DNA of 64,000 nt from Leptospiraceae bacterium (lineage in GTDB: Bacteria; Spirochaetota; Leptospiria; Leptospirales; Leptospiraceae): positions 124,001-188,000 of the forward strand of contig JADJSX010000008.1 in NCBI GenBank assembly GCA_016711485.1. Direction: 5' to 3'. The translations under genes and the position numbers were made by a program. The first letter of the stretch is position 1. Every line of letters begins with the position of its first letter. Below the pieces are notes generated by a model. That model was not told the origin of the DNA. It did not search any database and was given only the letters and a program-made list of their open reading frames with translations. Positions 35,851 through 45,360 of this stretch are shown here, one piece after another.

Positions 35851-37005
35851 ATGAAGAAAAAGATAGCATTAGTAGCCCCAATATTTTCTCCACATATCTC
35901 TGGTGGGGCAGAAAAACATGCTCTCAATTTTGCCGATCTTTTATCAGAAGAGTATGACCTAGAAATCTTTACGACAGATGCATTAGATTATATTAGTTGG
36001 AACCCAACAATCCCCAAGAAAAAAGAAAAATATAAAAATATGTTAGTCCGTAGGTTTTCCGTAAAAGAGCCCCGAAATATAAAATCATTCAATAGATATC
36101 ATACCAAACTAATTCAAAAGATGCCAAATATATCAGAAGTGGAAATGTTGGAATGGGTCAAAAAACAAGGTCCCTACTGTCCTGATTTAATCGATTTTAT
36201 TGATCAAAATGAAAAGTTCTACGATGTTTTTATTTTTATGACTTACCTTTATTTTACTACGATTTTTGGAATTGAAAAAATAAAACCAAAATCCATTTGC
36301 GTTACCGTATTACACGATGAGCCGCCTGCCTATTTTCCAATTTTTAAAAAAATACTTACAAATGAAATTTCTTATTCTTTTAACACCCCAGAAGAAAGGG
36401 ATTTATTTAAAAAAATTTATTTATTTGAACCGAGCAAGTATTCTGTGATTGGATTGTTCGTAGATACACCTGAAAATTCACCTCAAATTTCTCCCACATT
36501 TGAATACATACTCTATATTGGAAGAATTGATGCCGGCAAAGGGGTGTTTACCTTGATTGAACAATTTTTGGAGTGGAAGAATAAATACTCTTCCGAGATA
36601 AAATTAGTTTTGGTAGGAGGTGGAGAAATTGGTCAGAATATGAAGGATGTATTTTTTACAGGTTATATTTCAGAAGAAGAAAAAAATAATTATCTAAAAC
36701 ATTGTTTGTTTTTGGTAAATCCATCTTCCTTTGAAAGTTTTTCTATAGTAGTAATGGAATCTTGGTTATTTGAAATTCCAGTGTTAGTTAATTGTGATTC
36801 TGAAATTCTCCGGGCACATTGTAATAGAAGTCATGCGGGACTTTATTACACAGACCAAGATAGTTTTTCGGCTACTATGAATTACCTGCTCTCACGACCA
36901 GACGTTCGTAAAAAAATGGGCGCAAATGGGAAAAAGTATGTTGAAATGAATTATACAAGAGAGATTGTTCGAAAAAAATTATTTAGTTTAGTCGAAAGTA
37001 TTTAG
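35851..37005 (+). CDS. GT4-family glycosyltransferase
   Basis: A 384-residue GT-B-fold glycosyltransferase. N-terminal Rossmann domain with GGAEKHALNFADLL (about 18-31); C-terminal donor-binding domain with YIGRIDAGKGVFTLIEQF (about 221-238), VLVGGGE and the E-x7-E type element in NPSSFESFSIVVMESW (about 290-305). Sugar donor and acceptor cannot be read from sequence. Its neighbour, the divergent GT-C-like protein, suggests an envelope glycan function. Confidence 0.87.
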   Translation: MKKKIALVAPIFSPHISGGAEKHALNFADLLSEEYDLEIFTTDALDYISWNPTIPKKKEKYKNMLVRRFSVKEPRNIKSFNRYHTKLIQKMPNISEVEMLEWVKKQGPYCPDLIDFIDQNEKFYDVFIFMTYLYFTTIFGIEKIKPKSICVTVLHDEPPAYFPIFKKILTNEISYSFNTPEERDLFKKIYLFEPSKYSVIGLFVDTPENSPQISPTFEYILYIGRIDAGKGVFTLIEQFLEWKNKYSSEIKLVLVGGGEIGQNMKDVFFTGYISEEEKNNYLKHCLFLVNPSSFESFSIVVMESWLFEIPVLVNCDSEILRAHCNRSHAGLYYTDQDSFSATMNYLLSRPDVRKKMGANGKKYVEMNYTREIVRKKLFSLVESI

Positions 37006-37385
37006 ATCCAAATAAAATCATACCAATTACCAAAAGTAAATTCCGATTTAAAACTCGATAACTTTCTTTGGGCGTTTGGGAATACCCTATTTTTTAAAAA
37101 TTGTGTAATTACTTTTGGCGAAGGGTATATATACTGATTCTATTTAATCGTTGCGCAAGATTTTATATAGAAGTGAATCAGTATATACCATTTCGACATA
37201 TCCGAAGTTGTAAGACGCAATTCTTTTTAAGAAATGGTATAAGCTTTCAAACTTCTGACTTATGCGAAAGTTTGGATATTCTTTGTGGTAAGGATACTCG
37301 TTATTAGCCATTCGTAAAGAATAAGGACTCTCAAATTTTCAAAAAAAATTGTCTATAATATTACGATTGTTGTTATTTCCTTTGA
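37006..37385. other. Intergenic region with nested inverted repeats
   Basis: 380 bases between convergent genes. Contains TATATACTGATTC (37128-37140) with GAATCAGTATATA (37175-37187), TATACCATTTC (37184-37194) with GAAATGGTATA (37231-37241), and shorter pairs ATACCCT/AGGGTAT and ATATCC/GGATAT. A 68-codon frame at 37101-37307 crosses these arms and is unlikely to be coding. Confidence 0.6.
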
Positions 37386-37979
37386 TTAGAACACAAAAGG
37401 TATAAATCTTTTTTTGTCAGTAAAATGTGAAGCGTAGTAAGGGTTTTGTAAAAGTCCGGACTCTTCTTGTCGAATTCGAAAATACAGAATAATAAAATTA
37501 CACGTACTAAAAAATAAGAATGAAAAATAAGCACCATGAAAGAGGGATATTGCGGCTATTTCTAATATTACTATGAGGTAGTTTGGGTGGCGAATATATT
37601 TGTAAAGTCCAGTGGTAGAAATACTTTCTTTTGAATTAGGATCGTAAACTACTTTTACATTCCAATTTTCTTTTAAGGTAGTTAATACACTTATTCGCAT
37701 AATCAAACAAATAGTATATATTAATAGACAAACAAGACCAATCCACAATTCAAAGTTTCTTGTTAAAACTATAATTTCTAAAGGGACTGCTACTAAAAAA
37801 GAACTATGGAGAATGACAAATAAAAAGAAAAACGGTTCCTTTGCAATTTGTAATCCTGGCTCTGACATTCGTTTTTTTAAATTTTGTTTTGCTAGTCTAA
37901 GTTCGAATAATCGAAATATTATCGTAATTATCCAAATCCCCAAAAAAAGAAAATAACTCGTATGTTGTGTGGCTAACAT
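37386..37979 (-). CDS. ICMT-like membrane methyltransferase
   Basis: A 197-residue integral membrane protein with about five TM helices. The C-terminal motif TTGLYKYIRHPNYLIVI (about 133-149) followed by RIRQEESGLLQNP (about 168-180) is the S-adenosylmethionine-binding signature of isoprenylcysteine carboxyl methyltransferase and related phospholipid methyltransferases. Bacterial homologues methylate varied or unknown substrates. It overlaps the upstream lipoprotein stop by one base (TAATG). Confidence 0.8.
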   Translation of the reverse strand: MLATQHTSYFLFLGIWIITIIFRLFELRLAKQNLKKRMSEPGLQIAKEPFFFLFVILHSSFLVAVPLEIIVLTRNFELWIGLVCLLIYTICLIMRISVLTTLKENWNVKVVYDPNSKESISTTGLYKYIRHPNYLIVILEIAAISLFHGAYFSFLFFSTCNFIILYFRIRQEESGLLQNPYYASHFTDKKRFIPFVF

Positions 37980-38755
37980 TAATTAACTCTAATAATACAT
38001 TCGCCGAAACCTGCTGTCACGAAGTATTGGATTGTAAAATATTTGGAATTAATTGATAATACTGGATTGAATACAACAGAATTACCATTGACCTGGTGTT
38101 CAGTCGCTACGCAGGATTGAGAAAAAGAAACGACACGAGCTAAAGTTGTGCATCGTATATTAATTGTGTTTGTTGCCGTTTCATTGTTATAAGGGTTTGT
38201 ATAGAATAAGTCTGAACGAATTGCTTTGGTCGTAATGTTGTTGAAAGTAAGAGTTTGAATTGATCCAGTCGGAATGGCTACTTCTACTCCGTGCATATTT
38301 TTATAAGGACCATAACAATCAATGTAAAAATCTTCTCCTTCACAATTAAAGCCCGATTTTTTATCAAAACTTGTACAGGCACCACCGTTATTTGCAATGG
38401 ATAGAACTCCCGTTTTAGCTCCCGAGGGAACACGCACTCTAATTTCTTGTTCGTTTGCGAATTCTGGAATAGCTTGGACATTATCGAATAAAACAGTATT
38501 TCCAAATTGGTAAGGTACGAAGTTTTTTCCACGGATTGTAACAAGTGTCGCTTCATAACTCGGACCGGGGACTCCTACAAAACTTGGAGTAGTAAAACTA
38601 GGATTTCCTCGTTTCGGTTCAATACTATAAATGGTAGGACTGTATGGAGTTTTACCTCCCACTAGCGCAGATAAGTAAGGATTCGTTGTAGTTGTATCAT
38701 CTTTGCAGGAAAATAAAAACATTAAAAATATAATTCTTAATAACATTCGATTCAT
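37979..38755 (-). CDS. IPT/TIG-domain lipoprotein
   Basis: A 258-residue lipoprotein (lipobox FLFSC, Cys17). After a short linker, an IPT/TIG immunoglobulin-like domain is seen at about 40-125: IYSIEPKRGNP, VTIRGKNF and VRVPSGAKTGVLSI. The C-terminal half is beta-rich with five cysteines, possibly disulfide-paired. Probably surface or periplasmic with a binding role. It forms a two-gene operon with the ICMT-like gene. Confidence 0.75.
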   Translation of the reverse strand: MNRMLLRIIFLMFLFSCKDDTTTTNPYLSALVGGKTPYSPTIYSIEPKRGNPSFTTPSFVGVPGPSYEATLVTIRGKNFVPYQFGNTVLFDNVQAIPEFANEQEIRVRVPSGAKTGVLSIANNGGACTSFDKKSGFNCEGEDFYIDCYGPYKNMHGVEVAIPTGSIQTLTFNNITTKAIRSDLFYTNPYNNETATNTINIRCTTLARVVSFSQSCVATEHQVNGNSVVFNPVLSINSKYFTIQYFVTAGFGECIIRVN

Positions 38756-38861
38756 TATAATTAGAAATCTTAAAATGCAAGACTTTTTCCTCCTAATTTC
38801 TAAACTTTTTACCGCTTGACTTTATCTCTAGTTGCATGCGGATTAAGGATAGAGGATACTT

Positions 38862-39434
38862 ATGAAACTATTTATAGCCTTTTTTATTTTAATCACATAT
38901 TCTTTATTTTCCCAATCAACTCCGCCTGTTTCCGCCGCGAATCCTGCAAAGGAATCGGAAGCGAAAACACCAGCCAAAACCGCTGATGTAAAAACTGCGG
39001 AAACAAAAACTGTTCCAACAAAAGCAGAACCGGCTCCTAAAAAGGAACTTCCCCCTTTACAGAAAGACGGCGGTTTCTTAGTGTTAAACGGAGTTAAGTG
39101 GCAAGCAGAAAATATTACAAAAAAAGCTTACATTGTGGGCAAAGAGGAGTGTGAAAAAAATGGGATGAGACTTCCTACTCGCGATGAATTGGTTGACGCT
39201 TATTATTCGAAATACCCAGAGTTTCGCACTCCCGGTGGTTATTATTTATCTGGAAATCGTAGAGCAAGTGATCGATCAAATATTTGGTATGTAAATTTTG
39301 ATAATGGACATCATAACTCAGGATCACTTTTTCGAGAATACAATGTACGTTGTGTCAAAGTTGAACCTAAAAAAGAAAAAGACACTTCTTCACCGGCTAA
39401 AACTGATACTCCCCCCGTAGAATCTAAAAAATAA
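38862..39434 (+). CDS. Secreted protein with DUF1566-like C-terminal domain
   Basis: 190 residues. A signal peptide (about 1-18) is followed by an Ala/Lys/Pro/Thr-rich spacer (about 20-70), and a globular domain (about 70-170) resembling DUF1566/Lcl C-terminal modules: GMRLPTRDELVDAY, GGYYLSGNR, IWYVNFDNGH and VRCVKVE. The two cysteines (in EECEKNG and RCVK) could form a disulfide. Such modules are found in surface or secreted proteins. It lies 23 bases before the alpha-2-macroglobulin gene and is probably in the same operon. Confidence 0.72.
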   Translation: MKLFIAFFILITYSLFSQSTPPVSAANPAKESEAKTPAKTADVKTAETKTVPTKAEPAPKKELPPLQKDGGFLVLNGVKWQAENITKKAYIVGKEECEKNGMRLPTRDELVDAYYSKYPEFRTPGGYYLSGNRRASDRSNIWYVNFDNGHHNSGSLFREYNVRCVKVEPKKEKDTSSPAKTDTPPVESKK

Positions 39435-39457
39435 AAATTACTTATTAAAGGTCTCTT

Positions 39458-42400
39458 ATGAAAAAAATTCTCCTTCTATCATTATTTTATTGCACCGCTC
39501 TTTTGCCGTTAGTTGCACAAGAAAAAATTGTAATTTCGAGTTTCTCTCCAGTGGGAACTGTAAAAAACGTAAAACAGGTTAAGGTAAACTTTTCTTCGCA
39601 GATGGTTCCATTTGGAAATCCAAGAGTCAAAACAGATCAATTTGAAATTAATTGCCCTGTAGAAGGAAAGGCAAGATGGATTGATGAAAAAACTTTTGTC
39701 TATGAATTTTCTAAGGAATTGGAAGCGGGTATTGTATGTAAGTTTCAATTGAAAAAAGATGTCAAAACGTTAGCCGGAAAAGATATAGCTGGTAAAAAAG
39801 AATTTACATTTTCTACCGGTGGTCCCGCAATATTGTATACGAATCCATACGAAGGTGGATCCGTTGATGAAGATCAAATTTTTATTTTAAAACTAGATAC
39901 TGAAGTCAAAGAAAGCAGTTTAGAGAAAAATTTAGCTTTTGAAATTGAAGGAATAAAAGAGCGAGTTGCGGCCACTGTAGTTAAAAACTCAGACGCACAA
40001 GAAATTTTAAAAGCCGAGTATGGCGAAAAATACAAAACGGATAAATTGTTAATCGTAAAATCCAAATTACGATTTTCAAACAAAGCAAAAGTAAATATCA
40101 TCTGGGGAAAAGGAATTGAATCAAAATCGGGAGTCAAAAATGATGAAGACCGAATTCTTTCCTATTCTGCAAGATCGGCATTTTCTGCTGATTTTTCTTG
40201 CGACCGAGAAAATAAAAATGCAAATTGTATTCCAATTTCCAATTTTTATGTAAACTTCAGCAGTCCGATTGCTAAATCAGATTCAGAAAAAATTACACTA
40301 GAATCAGCCGGTAAAAAATGGACTGCCAAATTTAGAGGGAATTCAGGTGAAAGTGAGGAAGGATATATCTATGGAGTCTATTTTGAAGGGCCATTTCCAG
40401 AAGAAACAAAATTCAAATTAAATGTACCGGAATCAATTAAAGACGACGCGGGTAGAAAACTTTCCAATGCAGGAAAATTTCCTCTCGAAGTAAAGTCAGA
40501 TAAATATCCTCCACTTGCGAAATTTTCTGCAAGTTTTGGTATTATTGAACTAGAAGCCGAACCTGTATTACCCGTTACACTTCGGAATTTGGATAAAGAA
40601 GTAAAAGCAAAAGTTGTAAAAATGACTGGAGAAGGCGGTGGATTTTTTAGTAATTTGTTTGGAAAAAAAATCAAAATTACTCCTGAAAACATTTTACTTT
40701 GGCTTAAAAAAGTTCATAAAGCAGAGAGAGAAAAATCAGTATTTGTCGGTGAAACAAATATAAACTCATTCACTATTCCAAAACCAAACGGAGAAAAAGC
40801 ATTTGAAGTAGTAGGGATTCCATTAAAAGAACCGGGATTTTTTGTGGTTGAGATTGAAAGTGAAAAGTTAGGCAATTCACTTTTAGAAAAAAAAGGGAAA
40901 ATGTATGTTCCCACGTCTGCGTTAGTTACAAATATGGCTGTTCATTTTAAAAGTGGAACAGAGAGTTCTCTTGTATGGGTAACTTCTTTAAATAATGCTG
41001 AACCAGTCGGTGATGCCAAAATTTCGATAAGAGACTGTAAAAATAATTTAGTTGCACAAGGTGTAACTGACTCTAGCGGTATATTAAAGTTAGGCGGAAT
41101 TCCGCAAAGTCGTATACCTAATTGTTCATATGCAAGCTATGACAATGGACTTTTGGTAATTGCCGAAAAGGAAAAAGATTTATCTTTTGTACATACTAGC
41201 TGGGATAATGGAATCGAGAACTGGAGATTTAATTTATCTGGATATTCTTCAAATGGGAATTCTATTGCGCATACTATTTTAGATCGTACTTTGCTCCGTG
41301 CAGGGGAAACTGTTCATATGAAACATGTTCTCAGAAGCCACAGTATGAAAGGAGTGTCTTTTTTATCGCCTCCTTTGCTTCCAGGAAAAATGAAAATTAC
41401 TCATGTTGGTTCTAACCAAGAATACAATGTTAATTTAAAATGGACAACAGGATTTTCTGAAGCTGAATGGAAAATCCCAAAACAAGCAAAATTGGGAACA
41501 TATACCATCAGCTTACATAAAGGGGAAAAGGCTTATTATACGGGTGAATTTAAAGTTGAAGAGTTTAGAGTTCCTTTAATGAAAGCTATTATCAAAGGAC
41601 CGACTGAAAAATTAGTGAAACCAAAATCATTTTCTGTAGATTTAATGGTGAATTATCTTTCTGGTGGACCGGCCGGTGGAATGGCTGTAAAAGTAAAATC
41701 TTGGTTTAGAGATACAAATACAGGTGATTTTGATGGATTTGACGAATACTTATTTGCGAATGGAAGACTAAAAGAAGGAATACGGAAATTAGCCTCAACT
41801 AGAAATTACAGTTACGATGAAGATAATGAAGAATTAGAAAATGGTGGTTTAGTAAATACAAATATTAAATCTCAAGATATTTCTCTAGATAAAATAGGTT
41901 TTGCTAAAGTTGAAATAAAAGACATTCCTCAAAAAGATAATCCACAAGAAGTAGTTACGGAATTAGAGTATAGAGATCCAGTGGGTGAAATACAAACTGT
42001 ATCAACTACTATTCCTATATATAATGGAAGATATTTAGTTGGATTAAAATCAGAAGGCTGGGCAGCTTCCAAGGAAGGTGTCAAAATATTTGCGGCTGTA
42101 GTGGATAATGCCGGTAAGCCAATGCCAGGAATTGATGTCAATATTGATTTACTCAGTCGTAAGACAATTACGCATCGCAAAAGACTCGTTGGAGGATTTT
42201 ACTCGTTTGATTCAGTGGAAGAAGTAAAAAAAATTCTAACTTTTTGTAAAGGAAAAACAGATACAAAAGGTCTATTGATTTGTAAAAAAGAGTCTCCTGT
42301 AACTGGAGATGTTATTTTTCAAGCTTCTATTGAAGATAGTGCGGGTAATGATGTTTTTGCGTATAGAGAAGTTTATGTTACTGGAAAAGATTCTTGGTTT

Positions 42401-45076
42401 AATGTTTCTGATCATGACAGAATGGACGTATTGCCAGAGAAAAAAACATACGAACCCGGAGAAACTGCCAAATTTCAAATTCGAATGCCATTCAAAACAG
42501 CGAATGCATTGATTAGTGTGGAGAGGGAGGGAGTAATTGATTATTACATAAAACCTGTAAGTTCTTCCAATCCAACGATAGAAATTCCGATTAAGTCTAA
42601 TTATGCGCCGAATGTATTTATATCAGTTTTAGCCGTCAGAGGAAGAGTTGGGGAAATTAAACCAACTGCTTTAGTTGATTTGGGAAGACCTTCTTATCGT
42701 TTAGGGATTGCCGGAATCAAAGTAGGCTGGAAAGCACATGAATTAAAAGTAAGTGTGAAAACAGATCGTCCAGTATTTAAGATCAGAGAAAAAGCTACCG
42801 TCACGGTAAATGTAAAAACCTTAGATGGAGGAAAACTTCCGGATAACAGTGATATAGCGTTAGTAGCGGTCGATGAAGGACTTCTTGAATTAATGCCTAA
42901 TACTACTTGGGAGATACTCCGCGCAATGATGAATGAGCGTGGACTTGAGGTAAATACGGCGACTGCGCAAATGCAAGTTGTAGGAAGGAGACACTTTGGG
43001 TTAAAAGCATTACCCCCTGGCGGTGGCGGCGGAGCGGAATCAAGTAGAGAACTTTTTGATACCCTTCTATTGTGGAAAGGAAGTGTGAAATTAAGTGCTT
43101 CTGGAAAGGCTGATGTAGTGGTTCCTCTCAATGATTCATTAACTCGTTTTAAAATTGTCGCAATTGCGACTGGGGGCGATAAATACTTTGGAACAGGCAG
43201 CACTTCCATTCGTACAACTCAAGATTTGATGTTGCTTCCGGGATTACCACAATTATCCAGAGAGGGAGATACATTAAATCCTTCGTTTACTGTACGTAAT
43301 GCGACAGATAAACCTATGAATGTTGAGGTAACTGGAAGTGTTTCCGGCATTTCTCAAAAAATAGAAAAACAAACCGTAACACTTGATGCTGGAGAATCGA
43401 AAGAAGTTTCTTGGTCGATTCAAATTCCATTTGGAGTTGATAAACTTGTTTTTGAATTTTATGCCAAATCGGAAACAGGTGTGATGGATAAAGTTAAGTT
43501 TACGCAAAAAGTAGTCCAAGCAATTCCCGTTCGAGTCCAACAAGCAACATTATTACAATTAGAAAATGATTACACTATGACAGTTGAAAAACCATCTGAA
43601 GCACTCGAAGGAAGAGGTGGGGTAAATGTAGTGTATGCGAACAGTCTTTTAGAAGGTTTGACAGGTGTCCAGGATTATATGAGAAAATATCCGTATACTT
43701 GTCTCGAACAACAAACTTCTAAGATGATCGTTTTAAAGGATAAGCAGGGCTGGAAAACTTTAATGAATGCACTTCCATCTTACTTGGATAACGATGGACT
43801 TGCAAAATTTTTCCCAAATAGTTACTACGGTAATCCGACATTAACCGCATATATTTTAGCTATTTCAAATGAAGCAGGATATGAAATCCCTTCCGATAGC
43901 AAAGAAATGATGTTGGCAGGTTTGAATAGTTTCGTAGAAGGAACACTCTTCAGGGAAAGTTCACTACCTACTGCAGATTTAACAATTCGAAAACTAAATG
44001 CAATAGAAGCACTGGCTAGGTTTGGAAAAGCGAAACCAGAACAATTGTCGACTCTTTCTATTCAAACTAATTTGCTTCCTACATCAGCAGTTTTAGATTG
44101 GTGGAGTATATTATATAAACTAAAAGATATTCCAAAACGAAACGAACACATCACACAAGTAGAGCAGATACTCAGGAGTAGACTCAATTTACAAGGGACT
44201 ACGATGAAGTTCTCGAGTGAGGAAAATGATTTTCTTTGGTGGTTAATGGTTTCCCCTGATCAAAATTCTGTTCGATTATTGTTAAACCTAGTGAATTTAA
44301 AAAAATGGAAAGAGGATGTACCACGAATTGTAAGAGGCGCACTTTCAAGACAGAGAAAAGGAAGTTGGGATATCACGACTGCAAATGCTTGGGGATTTGT
44401 TGCGTTTGAAAAATTTTCAAAAGAATATGAAAAAGAAACGGTAAGTGGAGAAAGTTTTGGGAGATTAAACGAAGAAACGAAATCAACCGATTGGAGTAAA
44501 AATTCAAAAGGAGCTACTCTAAGTTTTCCGTGGGCAAATTCCGCCAAGGAATTAAAATTGAGTCATTCCGGAACAGGAAAACCTTGGGCAACGATACAAA
44601 GTACCGCGGCAGTTCCTCTAAAGTCAACAATTTCGAATGGGTATACCATTGAAAAAACTATCACTCCACTTGAAAAAAGAGGCTTATTCGGAATAGGTGG
44701 AGGACTGAAACGCGGTGATCTAGTGCGGGTAACGCTCAAAGTAAAATCGGATGCGGACATGACTTGGGTCGTTATCAATGATCCAATCCCTACAGGAGCC
44801 GCAATTCTTGGAGGAGGGGGGTTACGAGATTCAGCCAGTGCTACAATGGGTGAGAAAAAATCCGGTTGGGCAGCTTATCCGACTTTTGAAGAAAGGTCTT
44901 TCGAATCCTACCGAGCGTATTATGAGTATTTACCGCAAGGAGAAATTACGATTGAGTATACAATTCGTTTGAATCAAGATGGTAAATTTAGCTTACCCGC
45001 AACCCGTGTGGAGGCAATGTATTCGCCAGATATGTATGGGGAGTTTCCAAATGGAGTGTTTGAGGTAGGGAGGTAG
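39458..45076 (+). CDS. Bacterial alpha-2-macroglobulin with thioester
   Basis: A giant 1872-residue secreted protein, full length for bacterial alpha-2-macroglobulins. Signal peptide about 1-20, without a usable lipobox. Tandem macroglobulin-like beta domains fill the N-terminal half, then a bait-like segment with a glycine run (LPPGGGGGAES near 1187-1197), the conserved ELFDTLLLWKG and LNDSLTRFKIVAIA block, a helical thioester domain with PYTCLEQ (Cys1415 to Gln1418) and a C-terminal receptor-like domain. Proposed family role: trapping foreign proteases in the periplasm. No penicillin-binding protein 1C gene, the usual partner, is adjacent. Confidence 0.93.
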   Translation: MKKILLLSLFYCTALLPLVAQEKIVISSFSPVGTVKNVKQVKVNFSSQMVPFGNPRVKTDQFEINCPVEGKARWIDEKTFVYEFSKELEAGIVCKFQLKKDVKTLAGKDIAGKKEFTFSTGGPAILYTNPYEGGSVDEDQIFILKLDTEVKESSLEKNLAFEIEGIKERVAATVVKNSDAQEILKAEYGEKYKTDKLLIVKSKLRFSNKAKVNIIWGKGIESKSGVKNDEDRILSYSARSAFSADFSCDRENKNANCIPISNFYVNFSSPIAKSDSEKITLESAGKKWTAKFRGNSGESEEGYIYGVYFEGPFPEETKFKLNVPESIKDDAGRKLSNAGKFPLEVKSDKYPPLAKFSASFGIIELEAEPVLPVTLRNLDKEVKAKVVKMTGEGGGFFSNLFGKKIKITPENILLWLKKVHKAEREKSVFVGETNINSFTIPKPNGEKAFEVVGIPLKEPGFFVVEIESEKLGNSLLEKKGKMYVPTSALVTNMAVHFKSGTESSLVWVTSLNNAEPVGDAKISIRDCKNNLVAQGVTDSSGILKLGGIPQSRIPNCSYASYDNGLLVIAEKEKDLSFVHTSWDNGIENWRFNLSGYSSNGNSIAHTILDRTLLRAGETVHMKHVLRSHSMKGVSFLSPPLLPGKMKITHVGSNQEYNVNLKWTTGFSEAEWKIPKQAKLGTYTISLHKGEKAYYTGEFKVEEFRVPLMKAIIKGPTEKLVKPKSFSVDLMVNYLSGGPAGGMAVKVKSWFRDTNTGDFDGFDEYLFANGRLKEGIRKLASTRNYSYDEDNEELENGGLVNTNIKSQDISLDKIGFAKVEIKDIPQKDNPQEVVTELEYRDPVGEIQTVSTTIPIYNGRYLVGLKSEGWAASKEGVKIFAAVVDNAGKPMPGIDVNIDLLSRKTITHRKRLVGGFYSFDSVEEVKKILTFCKGKTDTKGLLICKKESPVTGDVIFQASIEDSAGNDVFAYREVYVTGKDSWFNVSDHDRMDVLPEKKTYEPGETAKFQIRMPFKTANALISVEREGVIDYYIKPVSSSNPTIEIPIKSNYAPNVFISVLAVRGRVGEIKPTALVDLGRPSYRLGIAGIKVGWKAHELKVSVKTDRPVFKIREKATVTVNVKTLDGGKLPDNSDIALVAVDEGLLELMPNTTWEILRAMMNERGLEVNTATAQMQVVGRRHFGLKALPPGGGGGAESSRELFDTLLLWKGSVKLSASGKADVVVPLNDSLTRFKIVAIATGGDKYFGTGSTSIRTTQDLMLLPGLPQLSREGDTLNPSFTVRNATDKPMNVEVTGSVSGISQKIEKQTVTLDAGESKEVSWSIQIPFGVDKLVFEFYAKSETGVMDKVKFTQKVVQAIPVRVQQATLLQLENDYTMTVEKPSEALEGRGGVNVVYANSLLEGLTGVQDYMRKYPYTCLEQQTSKMIVLKDKQGWKTLMNALPSYLDNDGLAKFFPNSYYGNPTLTAYILAISNEAGYEIPSDSKEMMLAGLNSFVEGTLFRESSLPTADLTIRKLNAIEALARFGKAKPEQLSTLSIQTNLLPTSAVLDWWSILYKLKDIPKRNEHITQVEQILRSRLNLQGTTMKFSSEENDFLWWLMVSPDQNSVRLLLNLVNLKKWKEDVPRIVRGALSRQRKGSWDITTANAWGFVAFEKFSKEYEKETVSGESFGRLNEETKSTDWSKNSKGATLSFPWANSAKELKLSHSGTGKPWATIQSTAAVPLKSTISNGYTIEKTITPLEKRGLFGIGGGLKRGDLVRVTLKVKSDADMTWVVINDPIPTGAAILGGGGLRDSASATMGEKKSGWAAYPTFEERSFESYRAYYEYLPQGEITIEYTIRLNQDGKFSLPATRVEAMYSPDMYGEFPNGVFEVGR

Positions 45077-45094
45077 TCAAGGTTTACTGCAATT

Positions 45095-45124
45095 TGTAGG
45101 GGCTCAATGCATTATGCCCCTACA
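45095..45124. terminator. GC-rich hairpin after the alpha-2-macroglobulin gene
   Basis: Perfect 9-base stem TGTAGGGGC/GCCCCTACA around a 12-base loop, 18 bases after the stop. No T-run, but position and strength suggest transcript termination or 3'-end protection. Confidence 0.5.
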
Positions 45125-45230
45125 GTGGAAATCCTATTAATTCGTGAATTTTTAAAACGAAAGGTATTTTATTTCTATAAATGGAATGCGCGACATGTAT
45201 CAAATAATAATAAGTAAGGAAGTAATTTTA

Positions 45231-45262
45231 TTGTAACAAAAATGTAATAAAATTATTGTAAT
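45231..45262 (+). promoter_or_regulatory. Pho-box-like direct repeats upstream of pstS
   Basis: TTGTAAC (45231-45237) and ATGTAAT (45242-45248) are spaced 11 bases apart, the 7-4-7 architecture of known Pho boxes; a third TTGTAAT lies at 45256-45262. About 100 bases ahead of the pstS start. The same pattern recurs before the receiver gene at 50.5 kb. Confidence 0.55.
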
Positions 45263-45360
45263 CTGAATTCAAAGTTAAGTGGATATAGAATCTAAATTAG
45301 ACTTCATTTAAATTTGAAATATATAAATCACTAGAAAAATTATTTAAGTAAGAGGCTCAA

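Noticed and set aside
37128..37241. CRISPR array
   Set aside because: The repeated words are inverted arms, not evenly spaced direct repeats.
37101..37307. 68-codon open frame between convergent genes
   Set aside because: It crosses several inverted-repeat arms and has no start signal; the DNA pattern is better explained as structure.
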